A DNA stretch of 64,000 bases from Microvelia longipes (Eukaryota; Arthropoda; Insecta; Hemiptera; Veliidae). Both the position numbers and the translations under genes were made by a program. A model generated the notes under the pieces. That model did not search any database, was not told the DNA's origin, and saw nothing but the letters and a program-made list of their open reading frames with translations. This document shows positions 38,160-52,941 of this stretch, in pieces (the first letter of the stretch is position 1; the number at the start of each line of letters is the position of its first letter). Location: contig JACMZG010001914.1 of NCBI GenBank assembly GCA_018340805.1, positions 30,521,899 to 30,585,898 of the forward strand. Direction: 5' to 3'.

Positions 38160-38655
38160 TTCAGAGATTCATGTATTGCATATAAAATTCTAAATATACG
38201 CAGTGTAGCGAGCGAAGCAAGTCCTTTTAACTATGTATTATTATTATAAAGACTCATAATCTAGCGAGCCTTTCTTACTATATATTATTATAAATATACG
38301 CAATTTAGCGAGCAAAGCGAACCCTTTTTTTCTTTTTCTCTACTAAATTTTTATACCGTAGGTATTGTATATTCTGAGGAGGAACGGAGCGAGTTCGAAG
38401 TTGGGGGATGAGCATAGCGATTCCGATGAGATGAGAAAAAGTTCCGAGGTACTCTATACCCCATACCCGATTTTTTATTCTGTTTTGTTGTATCCACACG
38501 CGATTAGCGAGCCTTATTTACTATACTTCATTGTAACCTAACGCAATCCAGCGAGTGAAGCGAACCCTTTTTAAAATGTATTATTGTATTATTACCTCTT
38601 ACTATGTATTATTATAAATATACACAATCTAGCAAGCGGACCTTTTTACTTTTCC
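38160..38655 (+). repeat. ~58-bp tandem repeat with TAGCGAGCGAAGC motif, invaded by R1
   Basis: Units contain TACTATGTATTATTATAAAT, ATACGCAATCTAGCGAGC and GAAGCGAACCCTTTT, near 38190, 38275, 38515 and 38600. An R1 fragment (TTTATACCGTAGGTATTG through ACCCCATACCCGATTTTT, 38348-38476) sits inside the array. Confidence 0.75.
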
Positions 38656-41755
<3,100 letters not shown>

Positions 41756-42357
41756 AAAATACATGTCAGTTTGAAATTCGCTTATATCGTGGCTGTATGC
41801 TACTTATATAAACTCGTAATATAAATAACTGATATAGGACAACAACTATGTGGTGGCGAAGGAAAGCCTCGATGTCGGCCCCCAGTGCCGACGATGCGGA
41901 AAGGCATAGTGGCTAAAAATTAAAATGAAGATGAGGCTCTGACAAATGTATAATAGTTACTGCGTTGAAGAAGGATAAGTTGAATCATTCAATACTCCTT
42001 GGTTAAATTTCTAATATAATATTATCTAAAATAATTATAAAGAAGCTACTATAGATAATTCTACGAAATCAGTTAAAACATCAAACCTGTGCGGCGACAC
42101 GGTCTCTTTATAGGTTTAAAGTTTATCGCTCTCTTGTACAGTTGTACTTTATCCTGCCTTCCAGAATTACTAGAGATAAAGTGAATTCTTTATAAGACTT
42201 TTTCTGATAAAAAGATATTTAATAAAGTCTACATTTATTTCCTAAAATAACAGTTTCTGACCACGCGTCAAAAATCATGGATTGACTTGTATTATAACGA
42301 AACTTATTGTTATGGCATCCTGAGTGGTTTTCTCAAAGTTGTCTGTCTGTATGTGTG

Positions 42358-42534
42358 TGTTGTATTTTGTTATTACTGTAATACACATATAGTGGAAGCA
42401 ATCATAATCAGACTTAAACACTTTTATTAACCAGTATACAACTCAACATAGAAAAATTAACTCATTATTAGATAGATATAAAATTCTATTAAAACTGTCA
42501 TTGTCACGTGTCATAACACGTGTCAATCACTACA
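42358..42534 (-). repeat. copia 3' LTR
   Basis: 177 bp, preceded on the sense strand by the polypurine tract. Contains the palindrome CACGTGTCATAACACGTG. The insertion is in the GT-rich run of R1. Confidence 0.93.
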
Positions 42535-42636
42535 TACGCCCCCATTTTAGTGGAATTTTATATTATGAATGTAATGGGTAACATATTTCTCCTTCTCTAT
42601 TTAGAGAGGATTTTAAATTTGATAATTTTGATATAT

Positions 42637-43014
42637 TTATTTTTTGGATAAACCTAAAATTTTAGAAAATTTGTCTAATTTAATTCTTTCAACTTGTTTA
42701 GTGAAAATATCGGCCGGCATTTCGCCTGTCCCAATATACGTCAATTCAATAAGATTCCTTTTTACCAAGTCCCTTATATGATGATATTTGATATCAATAT
42801 GTTTACTCCGTTTGTGGTAAACAGGATTCTTGACTAAGGCTAAACAACTTTGGTTGTCGCAAAACATTTTAATAGGATTTTTTACCAGTTCTCCGAAACC
42901 TAACTCATCTAGCAGGAATTTTAGGTTCAATACTTCTCGACCAGCTTCACTAAGAGCAATGTACTCGCTTCCATACTGGATAGGGAGACCAAGTTTTGTT
43001 TCTTGGATTCCCAT
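42637..43014 (-). CDS. copia RNase H C-terminal part
   Basis: Carries EYIALSEAGREV, CDNQSCLALVKNP and KHIDIKYHHIRD, the second half of copia RNase H, and ends at TAA (42639-42637) about 100 bp before the 3' LTR. Displaced by one frame from the preceding segment. Confidence 0.88.
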   Translation of the reverse strand: MGIQETKLGLPIQYGSEYIALSEAGREVLNLKFLLDELGFGELVKNPIKMFCDNQSCLALVKNPVYHKRSKHIDIKYHHIRDLVKRNLIELTYIGTGEMPADIFTKQVERIKLDKFSKILGLSKK

Positions 43015-44885
43015 GATATAGCGCCCCCAGCCAGTATGAAAGCGTAGCCTGATCGAGATTTTCTTGAATCTAAATCTCCCGCCCAGTCGGCATCAGAGTA
43101 ACCCTCCAACTTTTTGTTAGTTTTTTGAAGTATGAGTTCATATTTTTCTGTTCCTTTTATGTATCTTAACAGTCTTTTAGCAGCGTCCCAGTGTTGTTTT
43201 CTTGGATCCTTGTTAAATTGGCTGAGTTTGTTGACAGCATATGTCAAATCTGGTCTTGTAGCTGTTGATAAGTATAGTAATGATCCAATTAAGCTTTGGT
43301 ATTTATTTTGGTCTATTTTCTCTGCCTGGGCTGCATCTTTTGGTTCCTTTTCTAATATACTGTTAGGATCTAATGGTAATGAAATCGGATGGCAGTTTTC
43401 CATACCATATTTTTTTAAAATGTCATTTGCATATTTTTCTTGATTTATTTTGATTTTACCTTCTTCTTTAGAAATGGAAATTCCCAGAAAACTATTGAGA
43501 TTTCCTAAGTCTTTTATTTCAAATAATTTTGATATTTTTCCTTTGATTTTTTCTAATAAATGTTTACTGTTAGATGCTAATATTATGTCATCTACATACA
43601 CTGCTAGCAATATGTAGTTTTTTCCTTCAGTTAATTTATATATGCATGGATCTTGTTTGCTTTGTATGAAATTTATTCTTTTTAATTCGTCGTCCAATTT
43701 TAAATTCCATTCTCTACCTGCCTGTTTTAAGCCATATAGAGATTTTTGTAGTAAACATACTTTATTTCCTTGTTTATAATTATCGGGTTGGTCCATATAG
43801 ATTTCTTCGCTAAGATCGCCGTTAAGATATGCTGTCTTTACATCAATTTGGTCAATGAAAAGGTCATATTCTACTGCCAAAGCTAGAATGAGTCTAATGG
43901 AATTAAACCTGACTACTGGAGAGTATGTTTCTTTAAAATCTATACCATATTTTTGGACGTAACCTTTTGCAACAAGTCTGGCTTTGAATTTATCAAATGT
44001 ACCATCTGCTTTAAATTTTTTTGATAGAATCCACTTGCATCCTATTGTTTTCTTTCCTGGTGGTAGATCAACCAATTTCCAGGTATTTTTGTTAAGGAGT
44101 GAATTATATTCCTCATCCATAGCATTTTTCCAGTTTTCTTTTTCGTCTCCAGAAAGAGCATCTTTTACTTTTATTGTTTCTGGATCTTTTTTTAATATTT
44201 TTAAATTTTTTATTTTCTTGGGTCTTCCTTTTTTTCCAGTTTTATTTTTCTTAGGTCGTCCTGGAGTAACTTTTAGAGTGAGTTCTTCTTCATCAGAAGA
44301 TTCAGAGTTAAGTTCGATGTAATTAGGTTCAATATTTTCTTTTATTTTTATATTTTCATTTTCTTCAAAATTAGAATTTTCATTTTCTTCTAAATTAGAA
44401 CTTCGATTTTCTTCTAAATGATCAGTTTTTTCTTCAAAGTTTAAGTTTTGGTTTTCTTCTAAATTTATATTTTCTTCTAGATTTTCTATACTTGGATCAT
44501 CAGAATTTTTGTTGTTATTATTATTATTATTTTTAGTTAATACATTATTATGTTCAAATAGATCACTGAAATCGTAATATGTTGTTGTTTCTGTATTATT
44601 TTCACATTTATTCTTATATCTGTCTTTATACATAATATGTTCTAATATTTTTACATCTCTACTTTTTATAATATTATCAGTTTTAGGATCCCAAAGTCTA
44701 TAAGCTTTTGCTTCATCTGAGTATCCTAGAAGAACGTATTGTTGGCTTTTTGGGTCAAACTTTTTTCGGTTTGGTTTTTTATTTAGGGAGTAAACTATGC
44801 TACCTATTACTCTTAGATGAGATGCGGTAGGTTTTCTTCCGGACCATTCTTCTTCAGGAGTTTGTTTATTGATCTTGTCAAGCAT
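42927..44885 (-). CDS. copia integrase C-terminus, reverse transcriptase, RNase H start
   Basis: 652 codons. Integrase C-terminal region, an Asn/Glu-rich low-complexity linker, then RVT_2-type reverse transcriptase beginning WKNAMDEEYNSL and containing the catalytic YVDDIILAS (about 43570-43600), then RNase H start DADWAGD. The frame leaves the coding track near 43000, where RNase H goes on in another frame. Confidence 0.9.
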   Translation of the reverse strand: MLDKINKQTPEEEWSGRKPTASHLRVIGSIVYSLNKKPNRKKFDPKSQQYVLLGYSDEAKAYRLWDPKTDNIIKSRDVKILEHIMYKDRYKNKCENNTETTTYYDFSDLFEHNNVLTKNNNNNNNKNSDDPSIENLEENINLEENQNLNFEEKTDHLEENRSSNLEENENSNFEENENIKIKENIEPNYIELNSESSDEEELTLKVTPGRPKKNKTGKKGRPKKIKNLKILKKDPETIKVKDALSGDEKENWKNAMDEEYNSLLNKNTWKLVDLPPGKKTIGCKWILSKKFKADGTFDKFKARLVAKGYVQKYGIDFKETYSPVVRFNSIRLILALAVEYDLFIDQIDVKTAYLNGDLSEEIYMDQPDNYKQGNKVCLLQKSLYGLKQAGREWNLKLDDELKRINFIQSKQDPCIYKLTEGKNYILLAVYVDDIILASNSKHLLEKIKGKISKLFEIKDLGNLNSFLGISISKEEGKIKINQEKYANDILKKYGMENCHPISLPLDPNSILEKEPKDAAQAEKIDQNKYQSLIGSLLYLSTATRPDLTYAVNKLSQFNKDPRKQHWDAAKRLLRYIKGTEKYELILQKTNKKLEGYSDADWAGDLDSRKSRSGYAFILAGGAISWESKKQNLVSLSSMEASTLLLVKLVEKY

Positions 44886-44966
44886 CTATTTCTGAGGTAT
44901 GTGGCTGTATTTATCATTTCAGCCCACATATGTTCAGGTAGTCTGATTGTATCAATAAGCATCTAG

Positions 44967-45887
44967 TCATTCAACTAGGGTTCTATTCGTTCTTTCAGCA
45001 ACACCATTTTGTTCAGGAGTGTATTCAGCTGATAGTTCATGTTTGATTCCATGTTTTTTTAAATATGTTTTAAATGTTCGACTGCAATATTCAAGTGCAT
45101 TGTCTGAACGGATTGTTTTTATCTTCTTACCGGTTTGATTTTCTACAAGATTTTTAAATTCTTGAAATTTTTCAAAAACTTCATTTTTATTTTTTATAAA
45201 ATATGTAAATATTTTTCTTGATTTGTCATCAATAAAGGTTAAGAAGTATCTGAAGCCTTGTCCAGATTCTGTGGGCATTGGTCCACAAATATCTGTATGA
45301 ATTAGTTCTAAGATTTCTTCTTTCTTCTTTATTTCATGTTTTTGAAATGGGATTTTGTGCATTTTACCTTCGATGCATGTTTCACAGTTATCGAAGTTTT
45401 TTAATTTTAAATTTGGTAATCCGTGAATTAAATTTTTAGTAGCCATCTCAGTAATTTGGGTTTTATTTAAGTGTCCAAATCTTGAGTGCCAAATGTTACT
45501 ATTAGTATTTGATTTATTATTATCTGTGGTTTTTGATTTTTCACTTTCGTTTATTTGTAATCCTTGATTTGAGGATTTTATTTTTTTATTTGAATTCTTA
45601 TTATTTATTAATCTCTCAACATAGTAAAGATTTTTCTCTTCTTTCGCTTTTATTAGAGTTGAATTATTTTGTATAATATATAAGTAGTTGTTATAAAATT
45701 TTGCATAGGTATTGGGGTTTTTAGTTGCTTTACTGATTGATATTAAATTTGTTTTTATTTCTGGAATGTAAAGGGTGTCCTTCAATAAAATCGATTCTAT
45801 TCTATTATTTACAATAGACAGAATTCTTACAGTACCTTTACCTTTAATGTTCACTTGACTTCCGTCAGCCATACGAACTTTTTTCAT
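44967..45887 (-). CDS. copia protease end and integrase
   Basis: 306 codons. The protease remainder (KVRMADGSQVNIKGKG) is followed by the integrase zinc-binding head (WHSRFGHLNK ... CETCIEGK) and core catalytic residues: Asp in IHTDICGP, Asp in IRSDNALEY and Glu in NGVAERTNR. Complete DDE triad. The frame is interrupted at about 44960. Confidence 0.88.
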   Translation of the reverse strand: MKKVRMADGSQVNIKGKGTVRILSIVNNRIESILLKDTLYIPEIKTNLISISKATKNPNTYAKFYNNYLYIIQNNSTLIKAKEEKNLYYVERLINNKNSNKKIKSSNQGLQINESEKSKTTDNNKSNTNSNIWHSRFGHLNKTQITEMATKNLIHGLPNLKLKNFDNCETCIEGKMHKIPFQKHEIKKKEEILELIHTDICGPMPTESGQGFRYFLTFIDDKSRKIFTYFIKNKNEVFEKFQEFKNLVENQTGKKIKTIRSDNALEYCSRTFKTYLKKHGIKHELSAEYTPEQNGVAERTNRTLVE

Positions 45888-46170
45888 TAGTTTTAAGATC
45901 TGTATATTCTATGAATAGATTTTTATTATTGCAAATGTGTGAGCTTGCTCCAGAGTCCAAAATGAAGTCTGTTATTGTTTTTTCATTGTTTGTTTCCGTA
46001 CTTGTTAATATCGATTCGTCTTTAGTTTCTGTATGTTGGATTAACATTGTTTTATTATCCTTTTTCTTGAAGTAACAATTTTCAGTGGGATGGTTAACCT
46101 TTTTGCAAATTTTACATGGTGGGAATTTTTTGTTTTGAATTTGTTTTTCATGTTTATATTTTGATGTCAA
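45865..46170 (-). CDS. copia Gag zinc knuckle and protease start
   Basis: Contains CKICKKVNHPTENC (C-x2-C-x4-H-x4-C knuckle) and the aspartic protease active site DSGASSHI. In one frame with no stop between, as in copia elements that make a Gag-Pol polyprotein. Ends at a shift near 45870. Confidence 0.85.
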   Translation of the reverse strand: MTSKYKHEKQIQNKKFPPCKICKKVNHPTENCYFKKKDNKTMLIQHTETKDESILTSTETNNEKTITDFILDSGASSHICNNKNLFIEYTDLKTNEKSSYG

Positions 46171-46378
46171 AGAAAAATTTTCATTTCTTGATGTAGATGG
46201 TGGAACATGTTTCTTTTCTGTTTCTTCCAGAATTTTTTTTTTAGTGTTTCTAAAGATGGTAACTCATCTCTGCATTCAATAGAACATCTAAATATTTCAT
46301 AATTTTCTGGAAGTGTAGATAATAGTAGGATTGTAGAAAAATCATCAGATGGAGCACAATTGAGATCTTTTAATTGAT

Positions 46379-46768
46379 CTAAATATCAAAGAATTCTCTT
46401 ATGTGTTCATCCATGGGTTGATTATTCTTTTTATGTAAATTTATAAGTTGTCTAGTTAGTTGTACTTTTTTACTAGGACCTTTAGGTTTATAAGTTTTTT
46501 CTAATGTGTCCCATGCTTCTTTTGAAGTGGTACAGTTCTTGACATGATGAATGCATGAAGGTGAGATGGTTAGAATTATTGTTGCAAGAGCTTTCTCATC
46601 TTTATTAGTCCATTCTTCATCACCAGCAGCATTGCCATCTTTTTTAATTTGACCATTAACATATTTCCAAAGTTCGCTGTGAATGAGAATCATTTTCACT
46701 TGAACTCTCCATGTTTCATAATTGGTCTTATTTAATTTTTCAATTTGATATATATTTGACATTTTCAA
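46379..46768 (-). CDS. gag: copia Gag, N-terminal part
   Basis: ATG at 46768, 129 codons. Opens with NIYQIEKLNKTNYETWRVQV, the UBN2/copia-type Gag start (L-x-x-x-N-Y-x-x-W), followed by CTTSKEAWDTLEKTY. It stops early at a frame shift near 46380; the rest of Gag continues in another frame to the zinc knuckle at about 46105. Gag forms the particle that packages the element RNA. Confidence 0.88.
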   Translation of the reverse strand: MKMSNIYQIEKLNKTNYETWRVQVKMILIHSELWKYVNGQIKKDGNAAGDEEWTNKDEKALATIILTISPSCIHHVKNCTTSKEAWDTLEKTYKPKGPSKKVQLTRQLINLHKKNNQPMDEHIREFFDI

Positions 46769-46827
46769 TTTTTGGAATTTTTAAAATGATCTGATTATGA
46801 ATTTTAAAATGACTTACCCATAACCTC

Positions 46828-47004
46828 TGTTGTATTATGTTATTACTGTAATACACATATAGTGGAAGCAATCATAATCAGACTTAAACACTTTTATTAA
46901 CCAGTATACAACTCAACATAGAAAAATTAACTTATTATTAGATAGATATAAAATTCTATTAAAACTGTCATTGTCACGTGTCATAACACGTGTCAATCAC
47001 TACA
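46828..47004 (-). repeat. copia 5' LTR
   Basis: 177 bp, sense strand starts TGTAGTGATTGACACGTG and ends AATACAACA. Differs from the 3' LTR at 2 of 177 positions (C/T and A/T), so the insertion is recent. Confidence 0.93.
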
Positions 47005-48149
47005 GTGTGTGTGCGTGTATGTTATCATTGTAGCTCCCATTGTATATATGCTAGACTGCTAGAGAATTTAAATTTTTAAAAAATCAGTCTACCGTTGAAG
47101 TTGTGCTATTCGGAAAATATTTTTATGACGTCATGAACCTACGATAATGACTTTTGAAAAAATTTCTAAAGTCAAATTTGGTCAAAAAATAGAAATTTGA
47201 CACGCATGTATCAGACTAAGTATAAGACTAATGTGTTAAGTTTCATCTCATTATCAGCATTAGTTCAATTTTTATCGAATGATTTGTATACGTTTTTTAA
47301 AAAATTGTTAAAAAATCAGAAAATTATCTAATTGTAATTATCAATTATCTAATTGAGTTGAAATTTGGATACCAAAAAGTAAAAAGGGGATAAGTCGAAA
47401 AATGCAACTTTTCAGGAACCGAAAAACAAACTTTGAATGAAGCTCTAAAATCGTTAAAACCAGTTACAGTTTTTATTTTAACATTATTCTGTTTATTAAT
47501 ATGTTCTGTATAATGAGAAGTAGTTTTGTATTCAATTAATAAATGGTTCTCGAGATATTTGGGAAAATTTAGGAAAAACCACTGACTTATACCTTTTTTA
47601 TCGGTTTCAAAGAGGAAGTTATCCCCTTTTGACTGATTTTCCACTTGTCATTTTTAAGGTTGTTGAACTAAAAATCAAACTATTTTTCATGGTTAAAGTA
47701 AGCTTACTATTACAGTAAATTATCTATGTAGATAGAGTTTCATATTTCTAATTAAAATGTGTATAAACATGAAAGTAAAAATTTACTAATTTACACAGAA
47801 AACAAAAATGTTCCTGAGTTAGCCCGGTGTCCATTTGAATACTAAAATCAATGTGTTTAAATAGGAATATTTTAATTTAAGTTAAATATCATTGTTTCAA
47901 GAATTTAAATTGAAATATTAGCTTAAAATATCCAAAACATTGGCTGTGCGACTTTTCGGTAATGTAGTCTTCACTGAAAAGTATAAAGGGGATAAGTCAT
48001 TCCTTAGGTATAAGTTCATATTAATGATATAAACATTAAAACGTAAAAAGGAGGTAACTCACCAGTGCAACGTTGCCAAGTAACACTTTCTTGGTAAGCT
48101 GTAGATGTTTTACAGTATTGGCCTTTTCATAGTTTTGAATACTTATACA

Positions 48150-48190
48150 GGGTGGACAAAAATCTCTTCCCCCAAACTTATTGGAGTTAT
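48150..48190 (+). mobile_element. Mariner/Tc1-type end
   Basis: TACAGGGTGGACAAAAATC, a TA-flanked CAGGGTG terminus like that at 52522. Partner end not found. Confidence 0.4.
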
Positions 48191-48289
48191 AATGAAATAA
48201 AAATATTATTTAAACTATAGAAAATTTAGATTGCGTAACTAGACAGTAAAGTGATTTTTCATTGCTGCGCAATTTGTTTTTTTTACAAG

Positions 48290-49290
48290 CGATATAATAA
48301 TAATTATAAGAACTACTCAATAAGTATATACGGGCCATTGAAATTTTTGGCTATAAGTTTCAAAATTTAATTTTAGTATTTTCAAAATTGCGCTAATGCG
48401 CACGCGCAAAAATGTTTTTAAAAAAAAATTCGTGTAGGGTATCAAATTGTAGGTATTGGTGAGTAGAACACAAACATGCATTATTTTTTCAAAATGGCAA
48501 CCTTCAAACCCGTTAAAAATATCAAAATTCACCAAACAATTTTTGGTACCCCCCCCAACTAACCCATAATATGCAGTCCTAAACATATTAAAATGCTTAA
48601 TAATAGCTTTGCTATGAAAATTCTTCCGATAAAAATGTTCAAAAGTTAATTTTAACAATATAAAATTTCACTAACGCGCACGCGCAAAAATAAATATTTT
48701 TTGAAAAAATCGTGTGGGGTATCAAATCGTAGGTATTGATGGGTAGAACACGAATATACACCGGCTTTTCAAAATGGCGACCCTTACACCCGCCAAAAAT
48801 TTCAAGAACCATAAAACATTGTTGTCCCCCCCTAACTAACCCTTAATAAGCTGCCCCAAAAATATTAAATAAATTCTCAATAGGAGCGATTGGAATTCTC
48901 CAGATAAAATGTTTCAAAAGTTAATTTTAGCAATATAAAATTATACTAACGCGCACGTGCAAAAAATAAATATTTTTTGAAAAAATCGTGTGGGGTATCA
49001 AATTATTGGTATTGATGGGTAGAACACAAATATGCATGTAATTTAAAAATGTGACCCTACACTCGTCAAAAATATCAGACACCACAAAAATTGTTGTGTC
49101 ACCCCCCCTTCAACTAACGTATAATGAGCAGCACTAAAAATATTAAATAAATGCCTTAAATAGCTATATACGGATCATTGAAATTTTTCGCAAATTAAAA
49201 ATATTTTTTGTAAAAATCATGTGAGGTATCAAATTGTAGGTATTAATGGGTAGGACACAAATATGCAAAGCTTTTTCAAAATGACGAACA
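48290..49290 (-). repeat. ~280-bp satellite, left array (four units)
   Basis: The phrase GGGTATCAAATTGTAGGTAT recurs near 48441, 48721, 48997 and 49228 (spacing 280, 276, 231). Each unit also has a GCGCACGCGCAAAAA block and a run of C before AACTAACCCATAAT. Reverse orientation to the right array at 55390-56090. Confidence 0.88.
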
Positions 49291-49622
49291 TTACATCCTA
49301 CATTCTTATAGTGTTATATAATCTATGCTTTAAAATTATATACTATAAAACACTCACAAAAAGACGAGCAATGGGAGCCCTAGAATATTATGTTATGTTT
49401 TTACGTTTTGCTCTAAACGTAGGTACTGACTAACAAACACTTAGAGGCAAGCAAAATTAATTATTATTCCGACTTTTAGCGTGATCGCCTTTAAACAAAT
49501 ATTTAAATTTGATTTGCAATCAAATAGTTTTATTCACATAAATAGAAAGTAAGACTTAAAGGTAGCGTCAGTTACCATAAGTTTCTTCAAAATTTTTCTA
49601 AAACACTTGTCCTTAATATTTT

Positions 49623-50152
<530 letters not shown>

Positions 50153-50182
50153 TTCTAATGCTGATTCTGTTCTATATATATG

Positions 50183-50184
50183 TA

Positions 50185-50273
<89 letters not shown>
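50183..50273. repeat. TA microsatellite
   Basis: About 90 bp of uninterrupted (TA)n. Confidence 0.97.
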
Positions 50274-50275
<2 letters not shown>

Positions 50276-50459
50276 GTTGAAAGGGGAAATTTTTTAATCA
50301 ATCTTGGTACAAAATTAACAATAATTAAAAATTGGGAGCAAAATTTTCAAAAATTGATAAAATTAAACGTTATTATCTTTCGTCGCGAATATAGTTTATG
50401 GACCCTGAAATAAAAAGTGATGAAGTGACAAAAAAGTCGAAAAAATCATGGTAAGTTAA

Positions 50460-51110
50460 CGGAAACAAACTTAAAAATAAATTTTTACACACACATACAG
50501 ATAGAAAACTTTATAAAACCACTTAGGAGGCTTATAAATCTAAAACGGATAATTCCGATGTCATCCTGGTTTTGGATTAGTTTGCAAACACAATATCCTA
50601 GTAATCCTACAGTATATATGAGAAAAAGAAACTTCTTAAGATATAAACCAGAAATCGGAATATTAAGCAATAAATGGACTGTTAAGCACGGATACACGCA
50701 TTTTAAAGGAAATTCGACCAGCATGCGGACCCCCACGCCAGAATTTTTACTTTTTTACATTTACACCGTAGGTAGAATATAATAAACGTATTATATATGT
50801 TAATACGTAAATTCGAAACCAGGATGTCACCGGAATTATCCGTTTTAGGCGTTGTTAAGGCATCCTAAGTGGTTTTCGCAAAGTTGTCTGAGTGTATGTG
50901 CTTATGTGTGTGTCTGTTATCATCGTAGCTCCCAGTGTATTTATGCTAGAGATAATTGTACAAAGCGAAAGTTTGTACAACAGTCTGTCTACTGCAGTAG
51001 TTGCGCTATTCGGAAAATAATTATTTTATGACGTCATTAAACCGCAATAATGACTCAGCAAAAATTTATAAATCATAAAACACGGAAAAATGATGGGATC
51101 CGATTAAAAT
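50460..51110. repeat. Two facing R1 fragments
   Basis: 50490-50640 is R1 head inverted (ACTTTATAAAACCACTTAGG, GATGTCATCCTGG); 50805-51110 is R1 forward (ACCAGGATGTCACCGG, GGCATCCTAAGTGGTTTTCG, GTAGCTCCCAGTGTATTTAT, TTATGACGTCATTAAACC). Confidence 0.7.
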
Positions 51111-51303
51111 TTGGCAAGCATCTGCACTAGATAAATTTGAATCAAATGACTTGTTAACGTTTTTTAAAGAATAGTAAAAAATCGGAAAATAATTTAATTG
51201 AGTTGAATTTTCTCAATTAAATTATTTTCCGATTTTTTACAATTCTTTAAAAAACGTTAACAAGTCATTTGATTCAAATTTATCTAGTGCAGATGCTTGC
51301 CAA
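51111..51303. repeat. 92-bp-arm hairpin derived from R1
   Basis: TTGGCAAGCATCTGCACTAG ... TAATTTAATTGAG (51111-51202) is followed after 9 bases by its complement (51212-51303), with one mismatch seen. The sequence is R1 internal sequence. Confidence 0.85.
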
Positions 51304-51454
51304 AGCATCTAATAAAAAATCCGTCAAAGTGCTTGCTTTGCAAGCATTATAAGGGTTTCTCAGATATTTGCAAAAATATAATGTATTAATACTATACAAT
51401 CATACTTATACTTAATATTCTACGCCTCGCTTCAATCGCCTATATGTTGTGAAA

Positions 51455-51757
51455 TGAAATAAAACAGAGTCTCTCCACTAATGATATATATTTGACATAG
51501 CCAGCTTTCAATCTTAACAGATCATCATCAGTGCCGGCGAGCAGCGAAGAAAAGAGTTAGGAGACAGCGGTTACAGTTTTGTCTAGAGGTTTGTAGCTGA
51601 CTGGTTTAGAGTCAGCTACAAACCTCTAGACAAAACTGTAACCGCTGTCTCCTAACTCTTTTCTTCGCTGCTCGCCGGCACTGATGATGATCTGTTAAGA
51701 TTGAAAGCTGGCTATGTCAAATATATATCATTAGTGGAGAGACTCTGTTTTATTTCA
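51455..51757. repeat. Perfect 148-bp-arm palindrome with hammerhead-like core in each arm
   Basis: Arms 51455-51602 and 51610-51757 are exact reverse complements with a 7-base loop GGTTTAG. In the right arm, CTGATGA (51681-51687), then TGATCTGTTAAGATT (5-bp stem with one G-U), then GAAA (51703-51706) resemble a hammerhead core; the left arm carries the same on the minus strand. The flanking GCCGGC and GCTGGC can also pair. The usual U-H cleavage position could not be placed. Confidence 0.75.
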
Positions 51758-51932
51758 TTACTTGAAACTCCACAACTCATTTTTCCTTATTTGGACGCCT
51801 ATATGTTAGTATTTGTCGATACCTAATGTTATAAAAAATAAATAAGTTATAACAAAATATTCCACAGCTCGCTACGCTTGCGTTTCTGTGTATCAGAAAT
51901 CAGTACCTAATTGAGAATCTACACTGAAAAGA

Positions 51933-52878
51933 TAAAAAATAAAATTCACACGCATGGTGACCGATTTTGATAAAATTTGGTGGAGGTGTAGGGTCTATGC
52001 CTAAAAGAAAAAATACAAATTTTCAGCTTAAAATATGCAGCCGCTTCCACGCACTGATGGGGCAAAGTTGTGGAAAATAGCTGATTTTTAGTGTTTTGGC
52101 ACTCAGATTATCATTTGTATCTCTAAAAGTGGCATATATAAAAATTTCATTCTGCTTGCAATTTGCAGCTAAACCCTAAGGCTTTCAATATTATTTAATG
52201 TAATTTTGGCCCAGCCATTTTTTGCCCTTTGACGAGCCCTTTTTTTAAAAAATTTTAAAATATCTCAAAATGCGTATTTTTAAAATTTTGAAAAAAACCC
52301 AAATATAGCCCATAGTTATAGGAAAGTGTCCACAAAGTTTCATGATGGGACCTCCATGGGCTTGGGCCCAATAATTTTTTAAGTGGCAGAGGGTATAGGG
52401 ATTGTCAGAAAAATATGACTTTTGTTAGAAACTTCTCTAAAATAATCTTTATAAAATTAATATATTTATATTTTTATTATAGTTTTGATAAGTATATGAT
52501 ATATACATGCTTATTTGCATACAGGGTGGCCCAAAAGTCACCAACCCCTATTATATTTTGAACAGTTTTGTATAATATATCGAAACATGGGATACTTCCC
52601 TTGTGTGAGGAAACTCTTGTTTTAACTCACACTTGTGTGAGAGGGAACTCGTTTTAATGGTTTACACTTCCCCCATCCCACAAGTATGGGCTAAGCTAAA
52701 AACCAAACATTAATTGAAGAATGTACATATTATTGATTATACATATTATAGAGTGAAGAGAGATAAAAATTGTGCTACCCTGAATGAAAAGTCTTAAGTC
52801 ACCTTTGAAATTTTGGTTTGCACTAACGACCCACCCAAGTGGTTTACGGTTTTGGTTTATACTTCCGGTATAATACAC

Positions 52879-52941
<63 letters not shown>

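Larger units (their letters stand above)
42358..47004 (-). mobile_element. Ty1/copia LTR retrotransposon, nearly full length
   Basis: 4,647 bp, minus strand. LTRs of 177 bp start TG and end CA, with 5-bp target duplication GTGTG (42353-42357 and 47005-47009). Behind the 5' LTR (46828-47004) the primer-binding site reads GAGGTTATGGG, the half-tRNA-iMet type used by copia. A G-rich tract AAAATGGGGGCGTA (42535-42548 on the complement) precedes the 3' LTR. Gene order gag, protease, integrase, RT, RNase H is the copia order. The reading frame is broken by a few shifts, near 46380, 45870, 44890-44960 and 43000. Confidence 0.95.
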
